Source: Clostridium sp. AWRP
GTDB taxonomy: Bacteria; Bacillota; Clostridia; Clostridiales; Clostridiaceae
NCBI RefSeq assembly: GCF_004006395.2
Contig: NZ_CP029758.2
Coordinates: 3,782,001-3,846,000 of the forward strand
Length of the DNA stretch: 64,000 nucleotides
Reading direction: 5' to 3'
The notes under the pieces are model-generated. The model searched no databases and had not been told where the DNA came from. It worked only from the letters and a program-made list of their open reading frames with translations. The translations under genes and the position numbers were made by a program. Positions 26,001 to 34,442 of this stretch are shown in pieces (position 1 is the first letter of the stretch; each line of letters opens with the position of its first letter).

Positions 26001-27324
26001 TTAAAATTACACTGTCAATTACCTTGTCCTTAACCTTCAAGCACTTCATATCCTGTCCACCAATATCCAGTATAAAATCTACTCCAGGCTGGAAAAATTC
26101 TGCTGCCTTATAGTGTGCAATAGTTTCAACTTCACCTACATCTATATGCAGTGCTGCTTTTATAAGATTTTCTCCATAACCTGTAACTGCTGAACTTACT
26201 ATATGTGCACCTTCAGGCATCTTTTTATATAAATCTTTCAATATTCTTACAGACGACTTTAAAGGGCTGCCTTCATTACCCTTATAAAAGGAATAAAGTA
26301 AATTTCCTTCTTCATCTATAAGTGCCGCCTTAGTTGTAGTTGAGCCTGCATCTATTCCAAGATAGCAGTTTCCTCTAAATGTATTCAATTCTGCTCTTTT
26401 TACCACGCTGGTACTGTGTCTTTTCTTAAATTCATTTAATTCGTTCTCATCTTTAAATAATGGCCTTATGGTTTGTATTTCATCTGCTAATGAATTGCTT
26501 AAATTAGGAAGCCTGTCTACTAAATTTTCAGCAGAAATAACTTTCCCATTTTTAGAAGAAATAGCTGCTCCAAGTGCCACAAACAGCTGAGGATTTTCAG
26601 GGAAAATCACCTGACTATCCGTAAGCTTTAAAGTTTCTATAAATCTTTTTCTAAGTTCTGATAAAAAATATAGTGGTCCACCTAGAAATGCCACATTACC
26701 TTTTATAACTTTTCCACAAGCAAGTCCACTTATTGTCTGATTTACAACTGATTGAAATACAGATACTGCAATATCTTCTTTTGCAGCTCCCTCATTTAAA
26801 AGAGGTTGTATATCAGTTTTAGCAAATACCCCGCATCTTGCTGCTATAGGATAAATCACTTTGTAATTTTTAGCTAATTCATTTAGCCCCTGTGCATCTG
26901 TTTGAAGAAGAGATGCCATTTGGTCTATAAATGCACCTGTTCCACCTGCACAAGTTCCATTCATTCTTTGATCAATTCCACCATCAAAAAATGTTATCTT
27001 GGCATCTTCACCACCTAATTCTATTGCCACATCCGTCTCCGGTATAAATTGTTCTATAGTATTAGTACAAGCTACTACTTCTTGAATAAATGGTATGTCA
27101 AGCCACTTAGATACAGATAACCCACCTGAACCCGTAACCATTACAGTGATATTTGAATCCTTTAATTTTTCATAGGCATCTTTAATAACTTTAGCTATAG
27201 TACTTTTTATATCAGAAAAATGCCTTTGATATTTATGATATACTATACTATCTTTAATATCTGATATAACTATTTTTACTGTAGTTGAACCTACATCAAG
27301 ACCTACGTGAAATAAATTTTTCAT
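23029..27324 (-). CDS. Giant acyl-CoA dehydratase-type activase (two BadF/HgdC ATPase domains plus DUF2229/HgdB-like region)
   Basis: 1431 residues from ATG 27324 (AGGTGAT six bases upstream). Two ASKHA ATPase domains are seen: GLDVGSTTVKI at residue 8 with CAGGTGAF (Cys125) and CGVFAKTDIQ, and GIDAGSTTTKAALID near residue 320 with ACSSGCGSFLET and CTVFMNSRVKQ. The two cysteine sites would hold the bridging iron-sulfur cluster at the dimer interface of HgdC-type activators. The C-terminal half carries DUF2229 and HgdB-like segments (SESVCYPGKMVHGH, NDACYPSIIVVGQMI, TGGGCRATNY). Such proteins couple ATP hydrolysis to very low-potential electron transfer. No dehydratase subunit genes are nearby, so the partner or substrate is unknown and the protein may combine activator and acceptor. 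Confidence 0.9.
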   Translation of the reverse strand: MKNLFHVGLDVGSTTVKIVISDIKDSIVYHKYQRHFSDIKSTIAKVIKDAYEKLKDSNITVMVTGSGGLSVSKWLDIPFIQEVVACTNTIEQFIPETDVAIELGGEDAKITFFDGGIDQRMNGTCAGGTGAFIDQMASLLQTDAQGLNELAKNYKVIYPIAARCGVFAKTDIQPLLNEGAAKEDIAVSVFQSVVNQTISGLACGKVIKGNVAFLGGPLYFLSELRKRFIETLKLTDSQVIFPENPQLFVALGAAISSKNGKVISAENLVDRLPNLSNSLADEIQTIRPLFKDENELNEFKKRHSTSVVKRAELNTFRGNCYLGIDAGSTTTKAALIDEEGNLLYSFYKGNEGSPLKSSVRILKDLYKKMPEGAHIVSSAVTGYGENLIKAALHIDVGEVETIAHYKAAEFFQPGVDFILDIGGQDMKCLKVKDKVIDSVILNEACSSGCGSFLETFAKSLNMSVEDFAKAAETSQKPVDLGSRCTVFMNSRVKQAQKEGASVGDISAGLSYSIIKNALFKVIKMRNSKEFGEKVIVQGGTFYNDAVLRAFEIISDREVVRPDIAGLMGAFGSAIIAKERHQAGCESTLLSENELGNFTSEVSMRRCGKCANNCLLTINKFSDGKEFISGNRCERGAGLERKSQDVPDIFAYKYKRIFNYIPLKKSEAKRGIVGIPRVLNLYENYPFWFTFFTELGFRVEISSRSSKRIYELGIETIPSESVCYPGKMVHGHIMDLINKGVNFIFYPCIPYEKKEQEKADNNYNCPIVTSYPEVIKNNMDILKEKDINFKNPFLSLNNEPKLADRLGEELKEFNIPQKEISSAVAKAFEESRKVKNDIRSKGEEVIKYLKDTGKKGIVLAGRPYHIDPEINHGIPNIITSYGMAVLTEDSVAHLGVVERPLRVVDQWVYHSRLYAAASFVAKQNNIELVQLNSFGCGLDAVTTDQTQEILNKYGKIYTVLKIDEGSNLGAVKIRMRSLKAAIEERDKSGFRPHKVGTDYKKVLFTEEMRKKHTILCPQMSPIHFQFLQEAFRASGYNLEVLPSVDKKAVDEGLKYVNNDACYPSIIVVGQMIEALKSGKYDLNNTSLIISQTGGGCRATNYIGFLRKALREAGMENIPVISLNTVGLEKNPGFKITLGLVNKAMIALLYGDLFMRVLYKVRPYEKIQGSANTLYRKWVDKCKESVKSGSHSEFKKNIYSIVEDFDNLELNKVKKPKVGVVGEILVKFHPTANNNIVDVLEKEGAEAVVPDLTDFLLYCAYDAEFKYKYLAGSYKDNIVNKWAIKCIEYFRRHMRKALENSKRFTPPSDIEELAKYASKVLSIGNQTGEGWFLTAEMIELIRSGTKNIVCMQPFACLPNHVTGKGMIKELKRRYKGSNIAAIDYDPGASEVNQLNRLKLMLSVAFKSMENETPIRKQKEKLAPKAVLVQSGTK

Positions 27325-27875
27325 AAGCAATCACCTTTTAATAAAATAATAATTTAAAATAATACATTGATATTGTAATATATTTTCACCTAACAATAAA
27401 CAGGAAATAATAGCTTTTATCCATATGCTTTATAGTATATACCATTACAACCCATATTTAGAAAATAATTCTATGAATACGCCGCATAGTTACAATACAA
27501 CTTGGATTTAAACTGTGTTTAAATCTAATTCAGTAACTATATTATAACACATGTTACCCCTTAATTAATTTTAAGTTTAAAATATTACCATAATATCAAT
27601 AAATCTTACTTAGTTAGAAAAGCAGATATTCCAAATCTTTAATTTGGCATAGTCGCTTTCGCTGTGTGCAAGCAGATATTCCAAATCTTTGATTTTATGT
27701 GAGTATTCTCATTGTCATGCATTGAATTTTTGTGCTATTATAGTTTTTTCTGTCAGGAACAATAAATTATGAGCTTTCATATAATAAATCATAGTTTGTA
27801 ATAGGGCATCTCAAAGAAAATGCCTAAGCCCAATAAATGCCAATTAATAACTGTAAACTGGCGGGAGATGATATT
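27325..27875. other. 550-bp spacer with a 21-bp direct repeat
   Basis: This is the divergent spacer between the activase and the ABC ATPase gene. The only clear structure is a perfect direct repeat, AAGCAGATATTCCAAATCTTT, at 27620-27640 and 27670-27690, exactly 50 bp apart. A 19-codon open frame (27820-27879) ends overlapping the ATPase start. No riboswitch or good hairpin was recognised. Confidence 0.6.
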
Positions 27876-28634
27876 TTGAGTAAATTAACAGTAAAAGATG
27901 TATTTATGAACTACCATTCACTTAAAGGATTTACTAAAGCTTTGACTAATATAAACTTTTCCGTAGAAGAAGGAGAATTTTTAAGCATAGTAGGTCCATC
28001 AGGTTGTGGAAAAACTACACTTTTAAATATAATAGCAGGTCTTATAAAACCTTCTTGTGGTGAAATATTTATAGACAATGAACCCTTAGCTTCTGCTTCC
28101 TCAAAACTTGGATATATGTTTCAAAGAGATCACCTATTTGAATGGTCCAGCGTGTGGAACAATATAACTCTTGGTATAAGGATACAACATAAATCACCAG
28201 ACTTATACAAAGATAAGTTAACTTCTCTACTTAAAAATTATGGTCTCATGGACTTTGTAAATTATTATCCAGATGAACTATCGGGGGGCATGCGCCAAAA
28301 GGTTGCCTTAATAAGAACTCTTGCCCTAAATCCTGAAGTTCTACTTTTAGACGAGCCTTTCTCAGCACTAGATTATCAGACTAGATTAAATATAAGTGAT
28401 GAAATATTTAAAATATTGAAGAGGGAAGGAAAAACAGTCATAATGGTAACCCACGATATATCAGAGGCTATATCTATGTCAAATAGAATAGTAGTACTTT
28501 CAAAAAGACCTGCTAAAATCAAAAAAATATTTGATATAACTTTCAGTGAATCTTATAATTCTCCTTTAAAATGCAGGGAAGATCCAGAATTCAGGATTTA
28601 CTTTAACAGCATATGGAAGGAGTTGAATTATTAA
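27876..28634 (+). CDS. ABC transporter ATP-binding protein (nitrate/sulfonate/taurine type)
   Basis: 252 residues from TTG 27876, which has GGGAG eight bases upstream; the ATG at 27837 has no ribosome binding site. Walker A GPSGCGKTT (about 39-47), signature LSGGMRQK (about 133), Walker B VLLLDEPFSALD (about 155) and switch His (VTHD, about 190) are intact. The family (SsuB/TauB/NrtD) imports organosulfonates, nitrate, thiamine precursors or similar compounds. The permease overlaps it (TAATG). The solute-binding protein is not in this operon; the fragment at 22418-22699 is of the matching type. Confidence 0.9.
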   Translation: MSKLTVKDVFMNYHSLKGFTKALTNINFSVEEGEFLSIVGPSGCGKTTLLNIIAGLIKPSCGEIFIDNEPLASASSKLGYMFQRDHLFEWSSVWNNITLGIRIQHKSPDLYKDKLTSLLKNYGLMDFVNYYPDELSGGMRQKVALIRTLALNPEVLLLDEPFSALDYQTRLNISDEIFKILKREGKTVIMVTHDISEAISMSNRIVVLSKRPAKIKKIFDITFSESYNSPLKCREDPEFRIYFNSIWKELNY

Positions 28635-29437
28635 TGTTGGATTACAACAAGGAACACCAAATATATATAAACAATATAGTAACTAGAAAAAAGAAAGTCA
28701 TATTAAGCAGAATTATAATTTTAATAGCTTTTTTTGCATTATGGGAAATAGCAGGCGACCTCGGATGGATAGATCCTTTTCTAACCAGTACTCCTTCTAG
28801 AATGTGGAAAAACCTTATAAAGCTCTATGCAGAAGGAACTCTATTTAGACATATTGGCATAACTTGTTATGAAACTATACTGGGATTTTTACTTAGCACA
28901 GTTCTTGGAACTATAATTGCCATACTTCTCTGGTGGTCTGACTTCATTTCAGATGTACTTGACCCTTATATAGTTGTATTAAATGCTCTTCCTAAAATTG
29001 CCTTAGCACCTATAATAATATTTTGGGCAGGGAATGGTATGTCAACTATCATTGTAATAACCATATTAATTTCTGTAGTTGTGACCATAATAAATGTATT
29101 TCATGGGTTTAAAACTGTAGATAGAGATAAAATCAGGCTTCTAAAAACTTTTGGAGCTTCAAAGCTACAAATTCTCACTTATCTTATAATACCTTCTTCA
29201 GTACCTACTTTAATATCTGCTTTGAAAATAAACGTAGGCCTGTCCTGGGTTGGCGTAATAATGGGAGAATTCCTGGTAGCAAAAGAAGGCCTTGGTTTCT
29301 TAATCATATACGGAGGCCAAATATCACAGTTAGATACAGTAATGGTTAGCATAATCATACTTTCAATTTTAGCTTATCTAATGTACAGAGCAGTAGAACT
29401 TGCAGAGAAAAAACTGACAAAAATAATGCTTCATTAA
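28634..29437 (+). CDS. ABC transporter permease (SsuC/TauC type)
   Basis: 267 residues, from ATG 28634 overlapping the ATPase stop. Six predicted membrane helices, with the BPD_transp_1 EAA-loop region LLKTFGASKLQILTYLIIPSSVP (about 172-194) that docks on the ATPase. ALPKIALAPIIIFWAGNG and LSWVGVIMGEFLVAKEGLGF are conserved in the taurine/sulfonate/nitrate group. It ends upstream of an inverted-repeat element and a strong hairpin terminator. The exact substrate cannot be read. Confidence 0.9.
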   Translation: MLDYNKEHQIYINNIVTRKKKVILSRIIILIAFFALWEIAGDLGWIDPFLTSTPSRMWKNLIKLYAEGTLFRHIGITCYETILGFLLSTVLGTIIAILLWWSDFISDVLDPYIVVLNALPKIALAPIIIFWAGNGMSTIIVITILISVVVTIINVFHGFKTVDRDKIRLLKTFGASKLQILTYLIIPSSVPTLISALKINVGLSWVGVIMGEFLVAKEGLGFLIIYGGQISQLDTVMVSIIILSILAYLMYRAVELAEKKLTKIMLH

Positions 29438-29452
29438 ATTGAGGGATTGCAA

Positions 29453-29611
29453 ATAATTAATAGTTAAGAATGAAAAATTAATAGTTAATGTAGATTTTCA
29501 CCACTCGTTTCGCTAAAGCAAAGCATTGCTGATTTATATAAATTCAAAAATTTTTTGTGACAGCTAAAAATCATCCTTCACTATTAACTTTTCATTATTA
29601 ATTCTTAACTT
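29453..29611. repeat. Inverted-repeat element (AATTAATAGTTAAGAATGAA family)
   Basis: The left arm at 29455-29488 (TAATAGTTAAGAATGAAAAA, then TTAATAGTT) is mirrored imperfectly at about 29577-29611 (CACTATTAACTTTTCATTA, then TTAATTCTTAACTT). The left arm also occurs alone at 15025-15056. No coding capacity; a small non-autonomous mobile element or repeat is likely. Confidence 0.6.
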
Positions 29612-29640
29612 GCGAAGCTTTGCTTCGCATTATTTTTTTA
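29612..29640 (+). terminator. Terminator of the ABC transporter operon
   Basis: GCGAAGC (29612-29618), loop TTT, GCTTCGC (29622-29628), followed by ATTATTTTTTTA. Confidence 0.9.
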
Positions 29641-29693
29641 TGCATTCATATAAGTTGAAGTTTGTCATCTTAGTATTATGCTCATTTTTTTCA

Positions 29694-30455
29694 TCAGAGA
29701 TATTTCTCTATTTTGCATTGCTCATATAGATTTTTCCCTAACAAAGTAATTGCTTGTTGAGGACAATTGCTGATACATCGATAGCACATAGTGCATTTTC
29801 CGTTTTGCACCGCTGTCTGATTTACAATAGACAAGTTTTTCATGGGACATAGCTTCGTACATACCCCACAACCAACACATTTTTCAGTGTTGATTTTTAA
29901 CTTATCTGAATAATTTTTAGTTTTACCATAAAACCAAAGTCTTTGACCAAAAAGACCCGCAATGTGATAGAGAATACCAATTCCCTCTTGTGTGACATGC
30001 CTGTTTTTTAGACTATTCGCGGACCTTTTTATTTTTATATACGCTTGCTTTACAATAACCTTATTTTGCTCTATTGTTTTCTTTAATGCTTTTTCATCGC
30101 CTATACAATCAGGCATTTTTAAATGAAGTCCACCAACAACCTCGGCACCACATTTTGCAAGTAGCCTTGCGCTGCAGCCAGCACCATCACCACTAAACAA
30201 ACCCATGGTTGCAATGATAAAAACTTTTTTTCCAGTGAATTTAGATTTATTCTTTAAAATAAAATTCCTCACTATTTTAGGCAAATTGCTAAAATAAATC
30301 GGATACGCCAAAACGATAAAATCACTTTTATTGATTTCATCTAAAACTGTAGCATCTTCAATGGAAATACACTTTGCTTCTGAGTCAAGTTCTTTTACAA
30401 ATAGTTCAATACAATGCTTTGTGTTACCTGTTCCGCTAAAATATATTCCTAACAT
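29694..30455 (-). CDS. EFR1-type flavodoxin-ferredoxin fusion protein
   Basis: 253 residues. The N-terminal 150 residues are a flavodoxin fold with FMN phosphate loop FSGTGNTK (about 6-13) and the aromatic loop region AYPIYFSNLPK. The C-terminal 60 residues hold two [4Fe-4S] ferredoxin motifs, CVGCGVCTKLCP and CTMCYRCISNCP. Such proteins pass electrons between a flavin and iron-sulfur clusters in the cytoplasm, but the partner is not known. It is a single gene in a spacer-rich area. It lacks an obvious neighbour in the pathway and has a slightly more mixed base composition than its surroundings. Confidence 0.9.
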   Translation of the reverse strand: MLGIYFSGTGNTKHCIELFVKELDSEAKCISIEDATVLDEINKSDFIVLAYPIYFSNLPKIVRNFILKNKSKFTGKKVFIIATMGLFSGDGAGCSARLLAKCGAEVVGGLHLKMPDCIGDEKALKKTIEQNKVIVKQAYIKIKRSANSLKNRHVTQEGIGILYHIAGLFGQRLWFYGKTKNYSDKLKINTEKCVGCGVCTKLCPMKNLSIVNQTAVQNGKCTMCYRCISNCPQQAITLLGKNLYEQCKIEKYL

Positions 30456-30603
30456 ATGTTTACTACCTCGTTTCTTTCTGCTATTGTAAAGCTAATAAAA
30501 ATTACATCTATCACTTCACATTTATTCTCAGCTACTCCACCTTTACTACTTGATATCATAGTATAAGTTTTTTCTTTATGTGCAAACGGTAGGTTTTATT
30601 CTT

Positions 30604-31162
30604 CTAAAAGTGATTCGCTCCTTCCCTCTGTGCCTTTAACCACTTTTTAGCATTTAATTTTATTTGTTTTTCTAATCCTAAATCACCACCTGAATCACTC
30701 ATAGCTTCCTCTGCATATTTACGTGGAAACATTCTTTTTATAGATGGTCCACATTCATCTCCATCTTCTGGCTGTTGAAATTTGACAACAGTAAATTTAT
30801 CCTTATCTTTTCTCAACACAACGAGTGCTGGATTTGATCCGCCGCATGAAGATCCAAATTTTCCATTAGCATTTTCCATTAGCAAATGCGTACCCTTCAA
30901 ATAATGTATAAATATAAACATTTATTAATCCATCTTTCTGTTCAATTGCATATAATTTGTGTGCTTCAAAGACCTTGTCAGCGTTGGTTAATATATGAGA
31001 ATAGTACTCCATAATATAATTTGATGTTACTTCATTTATTACTCTTTTAGATCCAGGTTCAATATTTTTATTATCAGTTACTTTTGAATTGCTGCACCCA
31101 ACGCTAATAATAAGTATTAAAGTAAAAATTATCAAAATAAGACTTTTAAAACATTTTTTCAC
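30604..31162 (-). pseudogene. Putative lipoprotein gene, frameshifted by a 13-bp tandem duplication
   Basis: The GTG start at 31162 (GAGG upstream) gives a lipoprotein signal (lipobox SVGC) and a first frame that ends shortly after GYAFANGK. Inside it ATTTTCCATTAGC is present twice in a row (30858-30870 and 30871-30883, plus strand). Taking out one copy restores one continuous frame of about 180 residues running GYAFANGKFGSSCGGSNP and on to the stop at 30604. So the gene was intact recently. The family is not recognised. The downstream part has three cysteines and an acidic stretch (QQPEDGDECGPSI). It may be a dead gene, a phase-variable gene or, less likely, a sequencing error. Confidence 0.8.
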
Positions 31163-31206
31163 TTTTACCTCGTCCCCCACTTCTCAGGATGTTTAATCTA
31201 TACGAT

Positions 31207-31674
31207 TTATTTACTCCAATATGCAAACGCTTTTCCTCTAGCATTTTTACCTAGCATTTCAACTTTATATTTTCCATCTTGTGTGACACTTATTTTTTCT
31301 TTCCCATTTGAATTTGCTTTTATTACTTTCAAAATATTATATTTGTCATCTATAACTACTATGTTAAATTTACCTTTTTTAACATCAGACTCAAAGTTTA
31401 AATTTATAGAATTTCCATTTTTTAAGTTCACAGAATCAAGTACTTGTGTTCCAGTGAAACTTTTAAATTTTTTTGGTAATTTGGGAGAATCATCAAAAGA
31501 ATTCCACGTATAGTAAGCCCATTGATTTTTTAAATCAAAATTTTTCAAATCTATATCAGAAACTTGTTGCTTAGCATTGTTAACGTAGTTGTTATAGACA
31601 GTTTTCATTAATACAAATCCTATAATGACTATTAATACTATTATTAATAATGTATATTTATTTCTAACTTTCAT
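31207..31674 (-). CDS. Membrane-anchored extracellular protein, function unknown
   Basis: 155 residues. One N-terminal membrane segment (about 8-27) acts as signal anchor, followed by an outside domain of about 120 residues predicted mainly beta (NGNSINLNFESDVKKGKFNIVVIDDKYNILKVI, then KISVTQDGKYKVEMLGKNARGKAFAYW). The repeated strand-turn pattern suggests a small beta sandwich. I do not recognise a family. It lies 45 bp upstream of the frameshifted lipoprotein gene on the same strand, so both may belong to one envelope-related transcript. Confidence 0.75.
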   Translation of the reverse strand: MKVRNKYTLLIIVLIVIIGFVLMKTVYNNYVNNAKQQVSDIDLKNFDLKNQWAYYTWNSFDDSPKLPKKFKSFTGTQVLDSVNLKNGNSINLNFESDVKKGKFNIVVIDDKYNILKVIKANSNGKEKISVTQDGKYKVEMLGKNARGKAFAYWSK

Positions 31675-31898
31675 TTAATAAACCACCTTTCAATAAATAT
31701 TTAATTTTATATATATGTAATTATATTTAAATTTTACCTCATACCATAATTATTTACAATCAATTACATCTTACTATATCTCTTGCTTAGAATTACCTCT
31801 TAGTATATTTTTAAAATATAAATGGAATATTTTTAGAAAATGTGGATATAAATTTACTAGAGAACTATGAAATTCCATAGGAACCGAGGAGGATTAAA

Positions 31899-32258
31899 AT
31901 GAGCTACTTTCAAGAAGCTAACGAATACTACAATGACAGAGATTACAAAAAAGCTATTGATATGTATGAAAAGGCAATACAAATAAAAGATAATGAAGCA
32001 TCCTCACTGTATAATTCAGCAGTATGTTTCATAAAACTTAAAGATTATAAAAAAGCAATTAATTTATTAAATTCTGCCCTAAATATAAAAAGAGAAAGTA
32101 AATACTTTTTTAACCTTGGATATTGCTACACTATGCTAAAAGATAACAAAAAAGCCCTTATATATTTTAACAATGCATGGTGCCTGAATAATGATGACTC
32201 TGATTGTGAAAAAGCAATAAATTCCATATTGAAAAACTATATGACAAAATCAAAATAA
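31899..32258 (+). CDS. Tetratricopeptide repeat protein
   Basis: 119 residues, made of three TPR units (about 1-34, 35-68, 69-102) with canonical positions such as ANEYYNDRDYKKAIDMYEKAIQI, YNSAVCFIKLKDYKKAINLLNSAL and FNLGYCYTMLKDNKKALIYFNNAW. No signal peptide, so a cytoplasmic protein-binding adaptor is likely. The start has GAGGA upstream. The gene stands alone and ends at a perfect bidirectional hairpin. Confidence 0.88.
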   Translation: MSYFQEANEYYNDRDYKKAIDMYEKAIQIKDNEASSLYNSAVCFIKLKDYKKAINLLNSALNIKRESKYFFNLGYCYTMLKDNKKALIYFNNAWCLNNDDSDCEKAINSILKNYMTKSK

Positions 32259-32297
32259 TTAAGTTCCACTCTAACAAAATATGAGTGGAACTTAATT
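32257..32297. terminator. Bidirectional terminator
   Basis: AATTAAGTTCCACTC (32257-32271) pairs perfectly with GAGTGGAACTTAATT (32283-32297) between two converging genes. Confidence 0.88.
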
Positions 32298-32300
32298 ATG

Positions 32301-33488
32301 CTACCATTCTCCTGCTATCTGTGCATCTTTATGATCAAGTTGAAATCTCCTGCTGTCAAAATAATTTCCCCCTTTGTAAAAGGTAGTATCCACATTTATC
32401 CATCTACTTTTTTCAGGAATATATACTTGATTCCACGCATGGCTTACCCAGCTTATTCCATTAAATCCCTCTCCAGTTATAAGCCTTACCTTCATGTTAT
32501 TAGCTCTAGCCATAGCTACGTACAAACAAGAATAGTCAAAACAAATTCCCTTTCTAGAATAAAAAGTTGGGATTGCACCTGATTTTACATTGAACTCATT
32601 GTTTAACACTTTATTGGCTTTTTCATGGTCATAGCCTATATTAGTACCTATCCAATTATATAACATCTCTGCTCTTTCATCGGTATTACCACCTTCTGAA
32701 GCAAGTGCTTTAGCTAAACTATTTATTTCACTATTAGATTTTACTCCTTCATCTAAAGTAACTCCATTATAATAAACTACTGTATTGGCTTCATTTTTAA
32801 CCCTATCTAATTGATCTACACTCTTTGTTTCATTCGAATTTGCATTTCTTATTACTATTTTAAAAGAATTATTTATTACATTTGGCAGTTGTTTTGCAAT
32901 AGTAGAATTGGTAACAGGAATAACTACTTCTTTGCAAATGCTCTTATAAGGCTTTGATCCCTCTAAGTATGTGCTCAATTTAGGACTTACATTTAATATA
33001 GACATTATATTTAATACAAATACAACTAAAAGAGCATAACATATTGCCTTAGGCAGCTGAAATACCATTCCTGCTGCTCTCTTAAACATATTTCCCTTTG
33101 GTCTCAAAAACCTATCTATACTATCTAACACTGGATAGAAAATAATACGATTTACTAAATTCAAAAGTAATTTTATTATTCTATAACATATAAATATTAG
33201 AATAGGAAGCAGAACTGCATATACTATAAAGTTATTGTTATCAAAGTATTGTGTAAGATTTTGAGGTATTAAATTATATATTTTTTCATATATACCCCGA
33301 TCATGCTGTATAAATATCTTTTTACCAAAATATATCCCTATTATCAGAGATATTATAAATGAAATACTTCTGCTTACATCATCAATATCCAACTTTAAAT
33401 CATTAGAAGAAAACTTAAATAGAAATCCCTTTATGATGGGATATAAAAATATTACCCCTATCATTAAAGTTATAGGGTTTACTTTCAT
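32301..33488 (-). CDS. Membrane protein with transglutaminase-like cysteine protease domain
   Basis: 395 residues from ATG 33488 (GAGGTGAT seven bases upstream). The N-terminal 190 residues contain about five membrane helices. The outside C-terminal domain has the transglutaminase triad: Cys in RKGICFDYS (about residue 315), His in SHAWNQVY (about 355) and Asp in WINVDTTF (about 370). Bacterial members act as cysteine peptidases or cross-linking enzymes at the cell surface; the substrate is unknown. It follows recX at a distance of 70 bp on the same strand. Confidence 0.87.
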   Translation of the reverse strand: MKVNPITLMIGVIFLYPIIKGFLFKFSSNDLKLDIDDVSRSISFIISLIIGIYFGKKIFIQHDRGIYEKIYNLIPQNLTQYFDNNNFIVYAVLLPILIFICYRIIKLLLNLVNRIIFYPVLDSIDRFLRPKGNMFKRAAGMVFQLPKAICYALLVVFVLNIMSILNVSPKLSTYLEGSKPYKSICKEVVIPVTNSTIAKQLPNVINNSFKIVIRNANSNETKSVDQLDRVKNEANTVVYYNGVTLDEGVKSNSEINSLAKALASEGGNTDERAEMLYNWIGTNIGYDHEKANKVLNNEFNVKSGAIPTFYSRKGICFDYSCLYVAMARANNMKVRLITGEGFNGISWVSHAWNQVYIPEKSRWINVDTTFYKGGNYFDSRRFQLDHKDAQIAGEW

Positions 33489-33558
33489 AATAATAATCAC
33501 CTCTAAATGGCAAAAAATTTATTGATAGTGGTTGTACATCACTTCATATACAAGCATT

Positions 33559-34410
33559 CTAATCCTTTAATAATTCATTTATCGTATTCTTTATATCTGT
33601 CCATAAATACCCCCTTCTTAAAAGATATTCTCCAAGCCGCCTATATATTTTGTTTCTATCTGTTTCTGATTTAGTTATTATCCTATACCTTTTGCTTGCC
33701 AGATTATATAATTCATCCTTTCTTTTTTCCTGCATATTTTCTTGAAAACTTTCCTTTTTCTCATCTTCTAGCTTGGCATACTTTTTTATGACTTTATCCG
33801 ATACTGTCCTTGCTTTTTCAAAACTATATCCGCTTCTTGCCAAGTAGTTTCCCAATTTTTCATATACTTTTCTTAAGTTGTCTTCGCTTTTTATAAGCAT
33901 AATACACTTTTTTTGTGCTATGTTAAAAGCAGCTTTTTCCTCCTGCTCTTCATCTATAAGGTCCAATTTTTTACTTATAATATCCTCACTTATTCCTTTT
34001 CTAATGAGGGAATATCTTATTTTATTTTTACCTTGAGAATAAATTTTTTCTTTTATATAAAGTTCTGTAAACTTATCATCATCTATGAATTTGTATTCTT
34101 TTAAAAACTTTATAGTTCTTGAAATAGCATTTTCATCATATTGTTTTTGAGCTAATTTATCCTTCATCTGTTTTTCTGTTTTATAAACTTTCTCTATAAT
34201 TTTCAATGCACAACTTTTACATTTTATAAAATTATCTTCTTCGATTATACTTTTTAAATAATTCATATCAACAGACGTTCCCTTTGATATGCCATAACTA
34301 TACACAAGTTCTACACTGCAGGCAAATGCAAATTCTTCATTTATATATACATTTACTCTACCTTTATTTTTCTTTTGTAATTCAATTTTAGTTACTGTAT
34401 AATTACTCAA
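33559..34410 (-). CDS. recX: RecX regulatory protein
   Basis: 283 residues from a TTG start. It has the three-helix repeats of RecX: CKSCALKIIEKVYKTEKQMKDKL, then FLKEYKFIDDDKFTELYIKEKI and the C-terminal YRIITKSETDRNKIYRRLGEYLLRRGYLW. RecX binds the RecA filament and limits or modulates recombination. At 283 residues it is of the long Firmicute type with about three extra repeats compared with the 150-residue proteobacterial form. No recA gene is nearby. Confidence 0.88.
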   Translation of the reverse strand: MSNYTVTKIELQKKNKGRVNVYINEEFAFACSVELVYSYGISKGTSVDMNYLKSIIEEDNFIKCKSCALKIIEKVYKTEKQMKDKLAQKQYDENAISRTIKFLKEYKFIDDDKFTELYIKEKIYSQGKNKIRYSLIRKGISEDIISKKLDLIDEEQEEKAAFNIAQKKCIMLIKSEDNLRKVYEKLGNYLARSGYSFEKARTVSDKVIKKYAKLEDEKKESFQENMQEKRKDELYNLASKRYRIITKSETDRNKIYRRLGEYLLRRGYLWTDIKNTINELLKD

Positions 34411-34442
34411 CCTAACCCTCCCCTATATTATATGTAATTTCA

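Noticed and set aside
27620..27690. CRISPR array
   Set aside because: Only two repeat units, no further copies and no cas genes.
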